Assembly: GCA_039583875.1 (NCBI GenBank)
Contig: CM077150.1
Coordinates: 179,680,375-179,744,374 of the forward strand
Reading direction: 5' to 3'
From: Platanthera guangdongensis
Lineage: Eukaryota; Streptophyta; Magnoliopsida; Asparagales; Orchidaceae
DNA length: 64,000 nucleotides
In this document: one piece after another, positions 52,131-61,932 of the stretch
Numbering within the stretch: position 1 is the stretch's first letter
Layout: each line of letters starts with the position of its first letter
Notes under the pieces: generated by a model
Database searches by the model: none
The model's input: only the letters and a program-made list of their open reading frames with translations
What the model was told of the DNA's origin: nothing
Translations under genes and position numbers: made by a program

Positions 52131-53883
52131 CAGGAAAGATGATCTTTCGTCGATACCTAGCACCACTTACACTAGTCAACCCATCACTTCTCCACATGAT
52201 GATTCCTAACAATTAACTCATTTTCACTTCACCTCAACCAGTAAGCTAATAACCCCAACACCCTGTGTCCATTTCACAATCCTTCACGATTTCTGCAGTT
52301 TTACTATATGTAGACCAATGTAAGCTATATGATGTATACGATAAGAGGTACTCCAAATTTTTATCCAAAAGCCCTAAAATATTTATGGGGGACTATCATG
52401 ATATATTTAGCTTAAATCCAGAAACTTGGAATTTTCCTAAATAAATTGGCATTTAATTAATTTTCCCAAAAATTGGTCCACTGATGATTTGAACATGAAG
52501 TACTAGATTTACTTATGATATAACTATAAAAAATTTTTGAACACTATAGGTTAGCAAGATATCATTGAATACCAAATTTCATAAGTTTTTATAAATGAAT
52601 TATCCTGCAAGTAAATAATCCAAGGTAATTCATACAAATAGGGGTAATGAAGGGAGTACCATAAATACTTGTCCAAAAATTATACAAAAATTAACAGTGC
52701 TTTAATATGATCATAAAACCGCAGTGTCTAAAGTTCATGCATTTCCAGGGTCAGTAAACTATATATAAAAATATCTCAACCAAATCCATCATGGGGCACT
52801 TTGTGAAGGAACATCCTTATAACCTCAACTAAACATGTAAATATTTTTCCAAGCATCTTCATGCCCTAAAAAGAACTCTGGCTAATTAACACAATTTTCC
52901 AGCAAGCTATAGTATTTATTTTTTATTTATCAAAGTAAGATGCACTAGTTTACTTTACACATGATGTACTAAAAAGAAATATTCATCTATACCAAATAAT
53001 TCACTAGTGCATTTACATGCTATTTGATCAGCTTTTCCAGAGTTTGAAATCATTCTAAGACAAAAAACCATAATTACATCAATATCATCAAAAGGGCAAG
53101 ATGAAGTTTATAACTACAAGGGTGAGGTACTGTTATCTAGACACCCTATAATAAATTCCAGAGGTATATATCACTATGACAATACTCCTACCACAATACC
53201 ACCAAAATCCAAGGTGATATGACCCATTGAATATTCCCTAAGGTGTAAAGACCTAGATATCTATTGTGTGCTCTAAGTGCGGTGCAAGTGTTAAAAGTCC
53301 ACCAAATCCCTTCCTAGGGCATTTCACCTCCCTAGGATCACATGGACTAATCAATAAGTCCATCCAATGACATAACACCCGACGTCCTTCGCAAATACCC
53401 AAAGTTCAATCGTAGGGTTCGAACTTGGTTCCTAGGTCAAATCTACCTTAATATAACCCACCCTCCATGTGAGGGAATTAAATATCATAACAAATTAGTG
53501 GCCCAAGTTTCAACCTCTGTTGAGGTGATTTGGCCACCTAAAACCCACAAGGGACACTTTGACCTAATTACCCCTTATTGGTCCAACTTATGTTTGCTTA
53601 TTTCCAAACTAAATCATATCCAAATGGGATGAAAAATTATAAAGAGCCTTATAATGACCCCAGGACCACTCACCAAAATTTGGGAGGGTTTGGAGGTAAT
53701 TAGACCCTTTAAATAATTCATACATGGATTATTAAATTTCTACAAAAACTTTAGGAAAATATTTTCCAAAAATTCTCAATTTTGGATATGTCCTCTGTAT
53801 AGTTAATAGGGACACCCATACAAAATTTCAAGTCATTTGGATGCTTAGATTGATGGGCAAACTCAAAATAGTCTCTGGTTTAC
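50511..53883. repeat. Uncharacterised repeat-like DNA beginning TGTAAGACCCC
   Basis: The word TGTAAGACCCC at 50511 resembles the start of chromovirus (Tekay/Del) LTRs. The rest is non-coding, with direct and inverted GACCCCAGTGG-like pieces near the start and AT-rich sequence later. It continues after Gypsy-7 at 59254. No partner LTR, primer site or coding region was found, so the identity is a guess. Confidence 0.4.
52072..52125. repeat. (CT)n microsatellite
   Basis: About 25 uninterrupted CT dinucleotides, ending CTCTTCTCC. Confidence 0.95.
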
Positions 53884-55217
53884 TGATGCAGGCCCAGGTT
53901 TCGACAGATTAAACTACGCGTTCTTCTGTTCGACAATTTAATTAAATATCTAGTGCGCGGTTTCTCTACTTAGTACTATCAAATACTCAAGCATTAAAAG
54001 ACAAAAATTCCACAACCATCAATGCAAAGGGACGAAACCCCATTTATAGATCGAACAAGGGCTATAGGCCAATGTTCGCTCAAGCGAAAAAGGACCCACA
54101 CGATCCGGACAGTTAGCTATTCAAATTAGATTATGCGCAAGCAATTTACCATTCCAATAAAGAAAGTTCCAGGCTAAATTAGTGATTAAATTGAAGTCCT
54201 AATATCAATCCCAAATTAATTAAAAGGAGGGTTTACCAAATCACTTGAACGCAGGGGGAAATCAAAGGTGATGAACCCGATTTCTTCAAGTGTTCACGAG
54301 ATCTACCCGCTCCAAGTTATACGAAAAATATTAGGGAAATATATGCTTGAAAATTTAGATTTTATTAAACTCTAATTTCAATATAAATTCGGACTAAAGA
54401 CTAGCCTTCTAATTCCACCAAAACCTCACAAAATAAGTTAGAAGAAATCTCACAAAGAGGTGTAGGAATCGTTACCCAAATCCCAAGAAAACCTCCCACA
54501 GAGATGAGTGGAGGAACACACGTTGACGGTGGTATATTCTCTATTTCCACGCAGAAATCCTCAGATCCGCACCGGACGATGAAGACACTCGTCGTTTTCT
54601 CCTTTTGACAAACCCTTGGAGAGGGAGGAGGAGGAGGAGGGGAGGGGGAAGATGGCCGAGCCACTAAGAGTCAGAGAGATAGAAGGCCGACGACCAAGAG
54701 AGAAGAGAAAGGGGGGAGAATTTCTCAAAGAGGAAGGAGAAAGGACGGGGAAAATTCAAAATTTGAATTCTTAGGATTTCTTTCTTTCATTCTCTAATTA
54801 TTCCTTCATAACCATGGCTATATATAGCCTACACCACTCAATCATCCTCCATTCAAAATTCAAAATTCAAAAGGAAATTATGATGGTTATATGCACCCAT
54901 CATAATACATGAAATGAAAATACAATACATAAAATTAAACAATTCAATAACAAAATAAAATGCATGAAATAAAGTACTTTTAAAATAGAATTGCATGAAA
55001 TAAAAATTGATAAAATATATAATTATAATTATGTAATTTATAATTATATATTTTATTTATTGGTGGCGGTGGACGTCGAGCAAAACATGTAGCATTGGCG
55101 GTGTTGGCGAATAAACGTCGTGGTAGACTCCCATCTTCGAGCTTGCGGCAACGACCGTCCCAATCCACGAACTCTCGATGTCGTAGATCTACGGCCGCAT
55201 CATCATCCTCGCCATCA
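53884..55217 (-). repeat. Gypsy-7 3' LTR
   Basis: Nearly identical to 57919-59253. TATA box TATATATA at 54819-54826 (minus-strand promoter). The C-terminal 80 codons of the long ORF run into it. Confidence 0.88.
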
Positions 55218-57583
55218 ATCCTCCACCGCTCAAAATCACTCATCACCGATGAGTTTACCATGAGGGGGGAACCATTAAAAGCAGTAGCAACATGGGGCAA
55301 ATCTGGCCCCGCAATCCGTGTCGTCGTAGCATGAACATCCCATGGCACTATGAACCTATCTAGCACAAAAACAACAAGACTTTCGAGAAAACTCGAAAGG
55401 GTGTCAAGCAAAAGAAAATAAACAAGAATCTTATCGACCGGTTCAAGAACCAAGGAGTCAACATGAAAAATAGACATGACAGTACTAACACTCCCCATCC
55501 CAAGAGAATATTTAGTGGTAGGAAGAGACGACGGAGAAAGGCACTCAGGTGGAATAGAGACGTACAGTAAAAAGTCCGGAAACTTGAAATAAAGTGAAAC
55601 ACCATGTGCTCTATAAAAATCTAAAGTAAAAGAATAAAATCCGACGTTCTTCATAATCATGTATGGGTCGGCATTCCAACATATTAATTTATTAACAGAG
55701 CCAGAAGGAATCTGCTCGGGGACTGACCAGACTAAACCCAAATCACTATATCTAGCATCAGACAGTCTCAAAAAGGAGTAGAAGTGCATGCGATAAAACT
55801 TAAAATGAATCACTAATGGCCTAGATACATGAGGAGAGAATCCATGTGCTACATGACTTGACCCAAGAGCAGAGGATAAGGGGAGTAAGTCAGGTGGCAC
55901 GGGAGCCTTGTAATCAGAGATAATTTTTATGGGCTCCGACACCGCAGTCTTAATTTCAATTTTAATATTTTCACACTTGGCATGAATATATGCCAAGGAG
56001 AACCGCGCATCATAACCAATATAATTGGATGCCCCCGAATGTGCAAAGGTTTGCGAGCGAAACAACTCAAGATACCCAACTATAGTCGCTAACGTGGGGA
56101 AATGAGGGTCATCAAATGGCGGCGGGTAAATGCGTGCGATCGGGTGTGGTATATAAGTATGTATAAATGACACCACATCCAGAGGCACAATCGCCAAAGA
56201 AATAGAGTCATTCATAGTAGGGGACGGAACCGTAGACGGACACGCAGAAAAAGGAGCTGCCAAAAGTGACACATAGTCATGACTATGAGGTGCGGTGAAT
56301 AGTCCAAATACTAGTGCGCACAACATAGTAATATCTACACACTGAGTCAATGTCAATGTAGGAACTAATAAAGTGGGTGTGACACAACAACTCAGACTAG
56401 GGATACCGATTCCACGTCCTAAAAAGTCATCTAAGACAGGCAAATAAATAGGGGGAAGGGTCGATAAAATCAAACCCGGGATAAAATCCGAATCAGTAAA
56501 AATTTCACCCAATGGTGATGACATCAAAGAACTCTCATCCGTGTGTATAACCAATGAATCGTCCAAAAATACCCTTCCCTTAGATGGTAACTCATCCACA
56601 ATAACACTTGGGACATCCTCACTCTTAGACTCCTCAGATAACTCAGATATAATCTCAGTGGGTGCAATCGTAGGATCTAACGCAATGGGGATCGTATCAT
56701 GGAGAGGGCACTCAATACTAGGGTGAACAAACACAATGCTAGTAGGGCACGTAATAGGAAACGTAATACTCTCACAGATTGAAATGTAATCATCCCATAC
56801 ATCATCTTCCAAATCACTAGGGTATCCAATCTCAATTTCAGACTCAGTAGAATCGTCGGGCACTAACGTATATGATGGAATACACTCACCTAGTTGGTTA
56901 TCCTCAAGATGAAGAGATACCACATCTACATCAGCATCCTCATGGCTATCAGTCACTACATCAGGAGGCTTAGGCGTCGAGGATAAAGGAGTCAAAATTC
57001 TAGAAGTAACATCTTTTGAGTCCAAGGCATAAGATCTATTAGGAATGGTTTCCCTAAAGGTGGTAGTAGGTACACTAAGAGCAGGCTGACCTTTGGGGAC
57101 AAATGATCTAGCATTAGATATATAATCATTCCTATAGGCAGGTATGGGAATAGCGCCATAATGATACTCACTCACAAGCTTGGTGTTAGTAGTGCGGAGG
57201 TAGGCAGGATGAAATTGATCCGAGAGTAGGCTACGCATTGCCGGCCAAGCATGTTTATAACTACCAACACGACGCTCTTTGTTTAGCCAAAACATGCGGG
57301 CTTGACCTACTAATTGATCTCGGGCTATGTTAACCTTTTGGTGGTCGTCCCATAAGTGATAATTAAAATAATTTTCTATTCCCTTAAGCTAGTCTCTAAA
57401 ATTTTGGGGATACCCCAAACCATCATAAGTAGGTGCCTCAATTCTAGTGGGAGGATGAGCATGTGGACGGTTGATATTTCCATGGTATGAAGGCAAGGCT
57501 GGGGTTTGTTTAGCCATGTGATTAACATACCAGTAATCTAAACGGGAAGCAAAAACATCATAGGCCATAATAATGAGAACCAT
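54980..57583 (-). CDS. gag: Gypsy-7 Gag-like ORF, one in-frame stop
   Basis: One frame from about 57583 (more likely start MAYDVFASRLDYWYVNHMAK) to 54980, with a single TAG at about 57389-57391. Around the stop it has a gypsy Gag signature: IEAPTYDGLGYPQNFRD, KGIENYFNYHLWDDHQKV, QARMFWLNKERR, MRSLLSDQFHPAYLRT. After the Gag core comes about 600 residues I do not recognise: a Ser/Asp/Glu-rich part (STESEIEIGYPSDLEDDVWD), then Pro/Ser/Thr- and hydrophobic-rich sequence, ending in LTR-encoded residues. No zinc knuckle, DSG/DTG protease or YVDD motif. That 771 codons stay open downstream of the stop argues for recent activity or constraint. Confidence 0.7.
55218..55235 (-). other. Polypurine tract of Gypsy-7
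   Basis: Minus strand GAGCGGTGGAGGAT directly before the 3' LTR start TGATGG. Confidence 0.6.
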
Positions 57584-57903
57584 AGAGAAAACTCACCCGG
57601 AACTGGTGCACAACCAATAAATAATGAACCTGACCCTATATAAAATGCAATAGATGTATTTGTTCCCGCTTAATAACTAAGGCAAGAAAATATTTTTTGT
57701 GATTTTCTTACTGACAATAAATGAGAGATTATTAAAATATTTTTTTGATATTTTTTGCTAAAAAAATAAAAATATAGGCCGCTATTGGCAGACCAAATTT
57801 AAAAATTAATTTATATGTTGTTCAATGAAATGGGCAAGTGCGTGTCGGCGTGCTAAAGAAATATTTCCTAGGATGGTACTAATTAAGAAATTAGCACAAC
57901 CTG
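57584..57903 (-). other. Gypsy-7 5' leader
   Basis: AT-rich untranslated leader between primer site and Gag start; no feature seen. Confidence 0.6.
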
Positions 57904-57915
57904 GCTCTGATACCA
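57904..57915 (-). other. Primer-binding site of Gypsy-7
   Basis: Minus strand TGGTATCAGAGC, a perfect match to the classic plant initiator tRNA-Met site, three bases after the LTR end CATCA. Confidence 0.88.
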
Positions 57916-57918
57916 AAT

Positions 57919-59253
57919 TGATGCAGGCCCAAGGTTTCGACAGATTAAACTACGCGTTCTTCTGTTCGACAATTTAATTAAATATCTAGTGCGCGGTTTC
58001 TCTACTTAGTACTATCAAATACTCAAGCATTAAAAGACAAAAATTCCACAACCATCAATGCAAAGGGACACAACCCCATTTATAGATCGAACAAGGGCTT
58101 TAGGCCAATGTTCGCTCAAGCGAAAAAGGACCCACACGATCCGGACAGTTAGCTATTCAAATTAGATTATGCGCAAGCAATTTACCATTCCAATAAAGAA
58201 AGTTCCAGCCTAAATTAGTGATTAAAATGAAGTCCTAATATCAATCCCAAATTAATTAAAATGAGGGTTTACCAAATCACTTGAACGCAGGGGAAAATCA
58301 AAGGTGATGAATCCGATTTCTTCAAGTGTTCACGAGATCTACCCGCTCCAAGTTATACGAAAAATATTCGGGAAATATATGCTTGAAAATTCAGATTTTA
58401 TTAAGCTCTAATTTCAATATAAATCCGGACTAAAGACTAGCCTTCTAATTCCACCAAAATCTCACAAAATAAGTTAGAAGAAATCTCACAAAGAGGTGTA
58501 GGAATCGTTAACCAAATCCCAAGAAAACCTCCCACAGAGATGAGTGGAGGAACACACGTTGACGGTGGTATATTCTCTATTTCCACGCAGAAATCCTCGG
58601 ATCCGCACCGGACGATGAAGACGCTCGTCGTTTTCTCCTTTTGACAAACCCTTGGAGAGGGAGGAGGAGGAGGAGGGGAGGGGGAAGGTGGCCGAGCCAC
58701 TAAGAGTCGGAGAGATAGAAGGCCGGCGGCCAAGAGAGAAGAGAAAGGGGGGAGAATTTCTCAAAGAGGAAGGAGAAAGGAGGGGGAAAATTCAAAATTT
58801 GAATTCTTAGGATTTCTTTCTTTCATTCTCTAATTATTCCTTCATAACCATGGCTATATATAGTCTACACCACTCAATCATCCTCCATTCAAAATTCAAA
58901 ATTCAAAAAGAAATTATGATGGTTATATGCACCCATCATAATACATGAAATGAAAATACAATACATGAAATTAAACAATTCACTAACAAAATAAAATGCA
59001 TGAAATAAAGTACTTTTAAAATAGAATTGAATGAAATAAAAATTGATAAAATATATAATTATAATTATATAATTTATAATTATATATTTTATTTATTGGT
59101 GGCGGTGGACGTCGAGCAAAACATGTAGCATTGGCGGTGTTGGCGAAGAAACGTCGTGGTAGACTCCCATCTTTGAGCTTGCGGCAACGACCGTACCAAT
59201 CCACGAACTCTCGATGTCGTAGATCCACGGCCGCATCATCATCCTCACCATCA
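57919..59253 (-). repeat. Gypsy-7 5' LTR
   Basis: Minus strand TGATGGTGAGG...CCTGCATCA. TATA at 58855-58862. Downstream of the expected start lies a 98-codon frame (58733-58437) with a proline run and KEKTTSVFIVRCGSEDFC, also present in the other LTR (54664-54401); it could be an upstream ORF or chance. Confidence 0.88.
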
Positions 59254-60160
59254 TCTACCCTAGGTATAGTCCTCACCAAAATGAGTGCTCTGGTCAAACC
59301 ACTTACTCAAATGGGTTGAAACTAATTTTAAATTAAATAGACCCATAGAAATACAATTTTCATGTTGATCACTTTCTCTAAAACCACACCTATGTATTTT
59401 TAACATTTAATTAAAAACACTACAAATTATGTGATAGAATAATACAAAAGCTATAGTTAAGTTTATTTAATCAGCACGAATCTTGGCGCAAGATAAACGA
59501 AATCCGTTCGTCTTCCCCATTGCACCAACGGCGGGGATTTTCTCATCCTAGGCTATTTTTGGAGGCGGTTTCCCGGGCACCTGAGCCTCTCCTCGGCCGG
59601 CCAATGCCACCACAACCTTCGTTCAGGTGGTGCTCGTCGATAGGCGGTGGTAGGCCGGCCGGAGGTGGCCTGAATAGGGGTATGTGGGTGGAAGAAATAG
59701 CTTAAAAATTCAATCTTTCGGCCATGCCGAACTTGGGCTAATTGGCCTCAACTCTGGCAGCCGTTAAGAGTGGATCTAACCACTGAAGAATGAGGTGAGG
59801 GATGACCTTCTTGGAGGGCTGGAGGCGGGTCGATCGTCAAGTGGCCATGGCCGGTGGTGGTGTTTTCCCGTGCTCTGCAACTATACTGTAGGAGGGCTCG
59901 AATTATTCAAGTAAGATGTGTAAAATGCTCCCCTCTATCTGATGAGGCTTTTAGAAGCACCAATTGGGGAAGGGGAAGAGTATAACACTAATGGCCATCA
60001 ATGGCCATTAATGGAGGTTTTCGGCCATGCCATGGAGGGGGTGATGGCTCAGTGTAGCCAGAAAATGGCTGGAAACTCCTCCTCTTCCCCAGAGGAGTTG
60101 AACCCAGTAATGAAGGATGGCCCTTGGCTTCCCTATGCCATGAATGACCTTCTCCCTCAC
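59254..60160. other. Uncharacterised DNA, continuation of 50511-53883
   Basis: AT-rich to about 59460, then GC-richer with GGCCGGCCGGAGG, GGCCATGCC and TAATGGCCATCAATGGCCATTA palindromic words (59988-60010). Short frames only. It probably belongs to the same old LTR-like repeat. Confidence 0.4.
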
Positions 60161-60183
60161 TAAAAGTGCAAGTTAGATCTGAT

Positions 60184-60214
60184 ATACTGTATAGGGGGGG
60201 GGTGAATAGAGTAT
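60184..60214 (-). promoter_or_regulatory. U5 stem-loop with C-rich loop, third arm type
   Basis: Plus strand ATACT...AGTAT arms around a run of 9 G plus TGAATAG. The inner part is imperfect, but the outer arms differ from both CACCTA and AGCTCTA and still pair. Confidence 0.55.
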
Positions 60215-60373
60215 GGTGCTTGCTAAAAACTTTTACAACAGTTGTTATATTCTTATGTGAACAGGGAAGCAAATAATATAAAGAAAATCTAACTACAGAA
60301 TAATCACAAAGCAATCACAAACCACAGCCAGAAATAAAAATAAAGTAAGCAACCAGATGACATAAGGAGCTAT

Positions 60374-60406
60374 AGTGGTTCCCCAATCAATCTGGGTACA
60401 TCCACT
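60374..60406 (-). promoter_or_regulatory. Conserved LTR stem-loop AGTGG...CCACT
   Basis: Plus AGTGGTTCCCC, loop AATCAATC, TGGGTACATCCACT. The loop is longer than in the other families. Confidence 0.67.
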
Positions 60407-60420
60407 CTTCTACCACCCTA

Positions 60421-60600
60421 GGTAGGAATCCACTGCAGGATGAGTTGATCAGGTGTCCTGGGCACCAATGAGCTTTTGATAAGGTGCTCAAAAACCAAAC
60501 CAGATTTTTTGATCAGGTGTCTTGCCACCAATGAACTTTTGATAAGGTGCTCAAAAACTAAACACAAACTTTTGAAGGGAGTTTGAAAAACCCTTTACAG
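60421..60600 (-). repeat. Leader hairpin repeats of Copia-8 LTR
   Basis: Units TTGATCAGGTGTCCTGGGCACC, GAGCTTTTGATAAGGTGCTC, TTGATCAGGTGTCTTGCCACC, GAACTTTTGATAAGGTGCTC: arms GGTG/CACC, GAGC/GCTC, GGTG/CACC. Related to 13830-14010. Confidence 0.6.
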
Positions 60601-61260
60601 TAGAGAGAGAGAGAGAGAGGGAAAGAGATGATCTTCTCTGTCAACAGTCAGAGAGAAGATAGTGGATGTTGTCAAAGCTCCCCCTGAGATCTTGAGTTGT
60701 TCAGGAAGTGAAGCTTTGCAGTAGGGTGATAGGCCTTCAAATGATTTGATCTCCAGCAAATGATGATTTTAGCAACAGCTGAAATGTGAGGTGTCTGGAG
60801 TCTTGAATGATGATGACCTTTGAACACTTGAATCAAAAGAGATCTGAAGATTTCAGTTTGTTGATCTCCTTTGGTGATGGTGTTCTTGTATGAATCTTTG
60901 AGACTGAGAATGTCTAGAACTCTCTTTTTTTTCTCTTATGTAATTATTGTTTTAAGAGCTGTAATTCTTGTTGTTGCAGAGAGTTGTTGTTGTAGAGAAT
61001 ATTTTTCTAACTGTTGAGAGGAGAGTGAAAAACTAATCTTTTATTCCTTTTGTCTGAATAGAAATTATCCACTATCCAAGATAGCCATTGGCCTGTCATC
61101 AATGACTTCCATAATTGCTTTTGTCTTCTGGAGGAAAGTCCAATAAAACATTCCTTGATAATTCCTTGAAACTTGCTCCAGATTAATTAAAAATGGCTAC
61201 AAGATCTCTGAATTAATTGCTGACAATAATTCCTTAACTGTCTGAATTTGAATCTTGAAA

Positions 61261-61612
61261 ATCGTTGAACTCTTTCAGAAAAACGTCGAACTGAGCTCCA
61301 CTACCGTTGAACTGAGCTGAGAGCCTAGACTTAGACAGAAACAGAGATCGTCGATCTGAGCTCAACTATCATCGAACTGAGCTCAGAGATAGAGAATTAA
61401 ACTGGAGTCAAGATCGTCGATCTTAGCTCGAAGATCGTTGAATGGAGTTCGACGACTTGCTGAAGTTGAGCTCAGAGATCGTCGAATGGAGTTCGATGAC
61501 CTGTTGAAGTTGAGCTCAGAGATTGTCGAATGGAGTTCGACGATTCGTCGAAGTGAGCTCAACGATCGTCGAATGGAGTCCGACGATTCGTCGTACTGAG
61601 CTCGATGAAATG
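61261..61612 (-). repeat. TCGTCGAATGGAGTTCGACGA palindrome array (Copia-8 LTR)
   Basis: About fourteen words of the type GATCGTCGA(A), GAGTTCGACGA, GAGCTCAGAGATCGTCG, with one longer unit (TTGAGCTCAGAGATCGTCG...) repeated three to four times. Same word class as Copia-2. Confidence 0.72.
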
Positions 61613-61782
61613 ACTTGGTCTCCAGGAACTGAAAAACCTGGTCTTGAGGGCAGCTTCTAAACCTAACTACTAACCCTTAGACTCAATTCTAATTGACCTT
61701 TAGATCTATACAATGAGGTCAAAACAGGTTTCCTAAGAGACATAGTGATCCTGACCCAAATCAGTAATAGGGTGTTCCAACA

Positions 61783-61932
61783 ATCTCCCCCTATTTGGGT
61801 TAGGATTACTATTTACATACATTTGAGGAAATAAAAACATATAAAACAGAAATGCAATAAACAAAACATTGCAGAATCACAAACATAATCTCAGATAGAT
61901 CAGAAATTAAAAATAACTGTCACCTTACATAA
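61783..61932 (-). other. Polypurine tract and 3' UTR of Copia-8
   Basis: Minus AAATAGGGGGAGAT directly upstream of the LTR, preceded by a short AT-rich 3' UTR. Confidence 0.75.

Larger units (their letters stand above)
53884..59253 (-). mobile_element. Gypsy-7: LTR element with a single Gag-like ORF (TR-GAG type)
   Basis: LTRs at 53884-55217 and 57919-59253 (1334 and 1335 bases), TG..CA with TGATG/CATCA ends. Flanks TTTAC (53879-53883) and TCTAC (59254-59258) differ at one base, probably the decayed duplication. On the minus strand: 5' LTR, primer site, one long frame beginning with Gag, polypurine tract, 3' LTR. No protease, reverse transcriptase, RNase H or integrase. LTR-plus-Gag-only elements are known in plants as TR-GAG; this one is longer than the typical size. 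Confidence 0.87.
60161..61782 (-). repeat. Copia-8 3' LTR
   Basis: The outer 5' end TGTTGGAACACC is at 61782 next to the polypurine tract. The other end is placed at 60161 (minus ...CACTTTTA, normally CTTTCA), about the same distance from the C-loop as in Copia-2. A (GA)n tract lies at about 60602-60620. Confidence 0.75.

Noticed and set aside
50511..53883. Calling this a full chromovirus LTR
   Set aside because: Only the TGTAAGACCCC start looks like one; no second LTR, primer site or matching end was found, so it is left as uncharacterised.
59942..60163. 73-codon frame ending in a proline/leucine-rich tail as a possible host gene exon
   Set aside because: No recognised domain, a palindromic GGCCAT repeat inside it, and an opposing frame of similar length; most likely repeat DNA.
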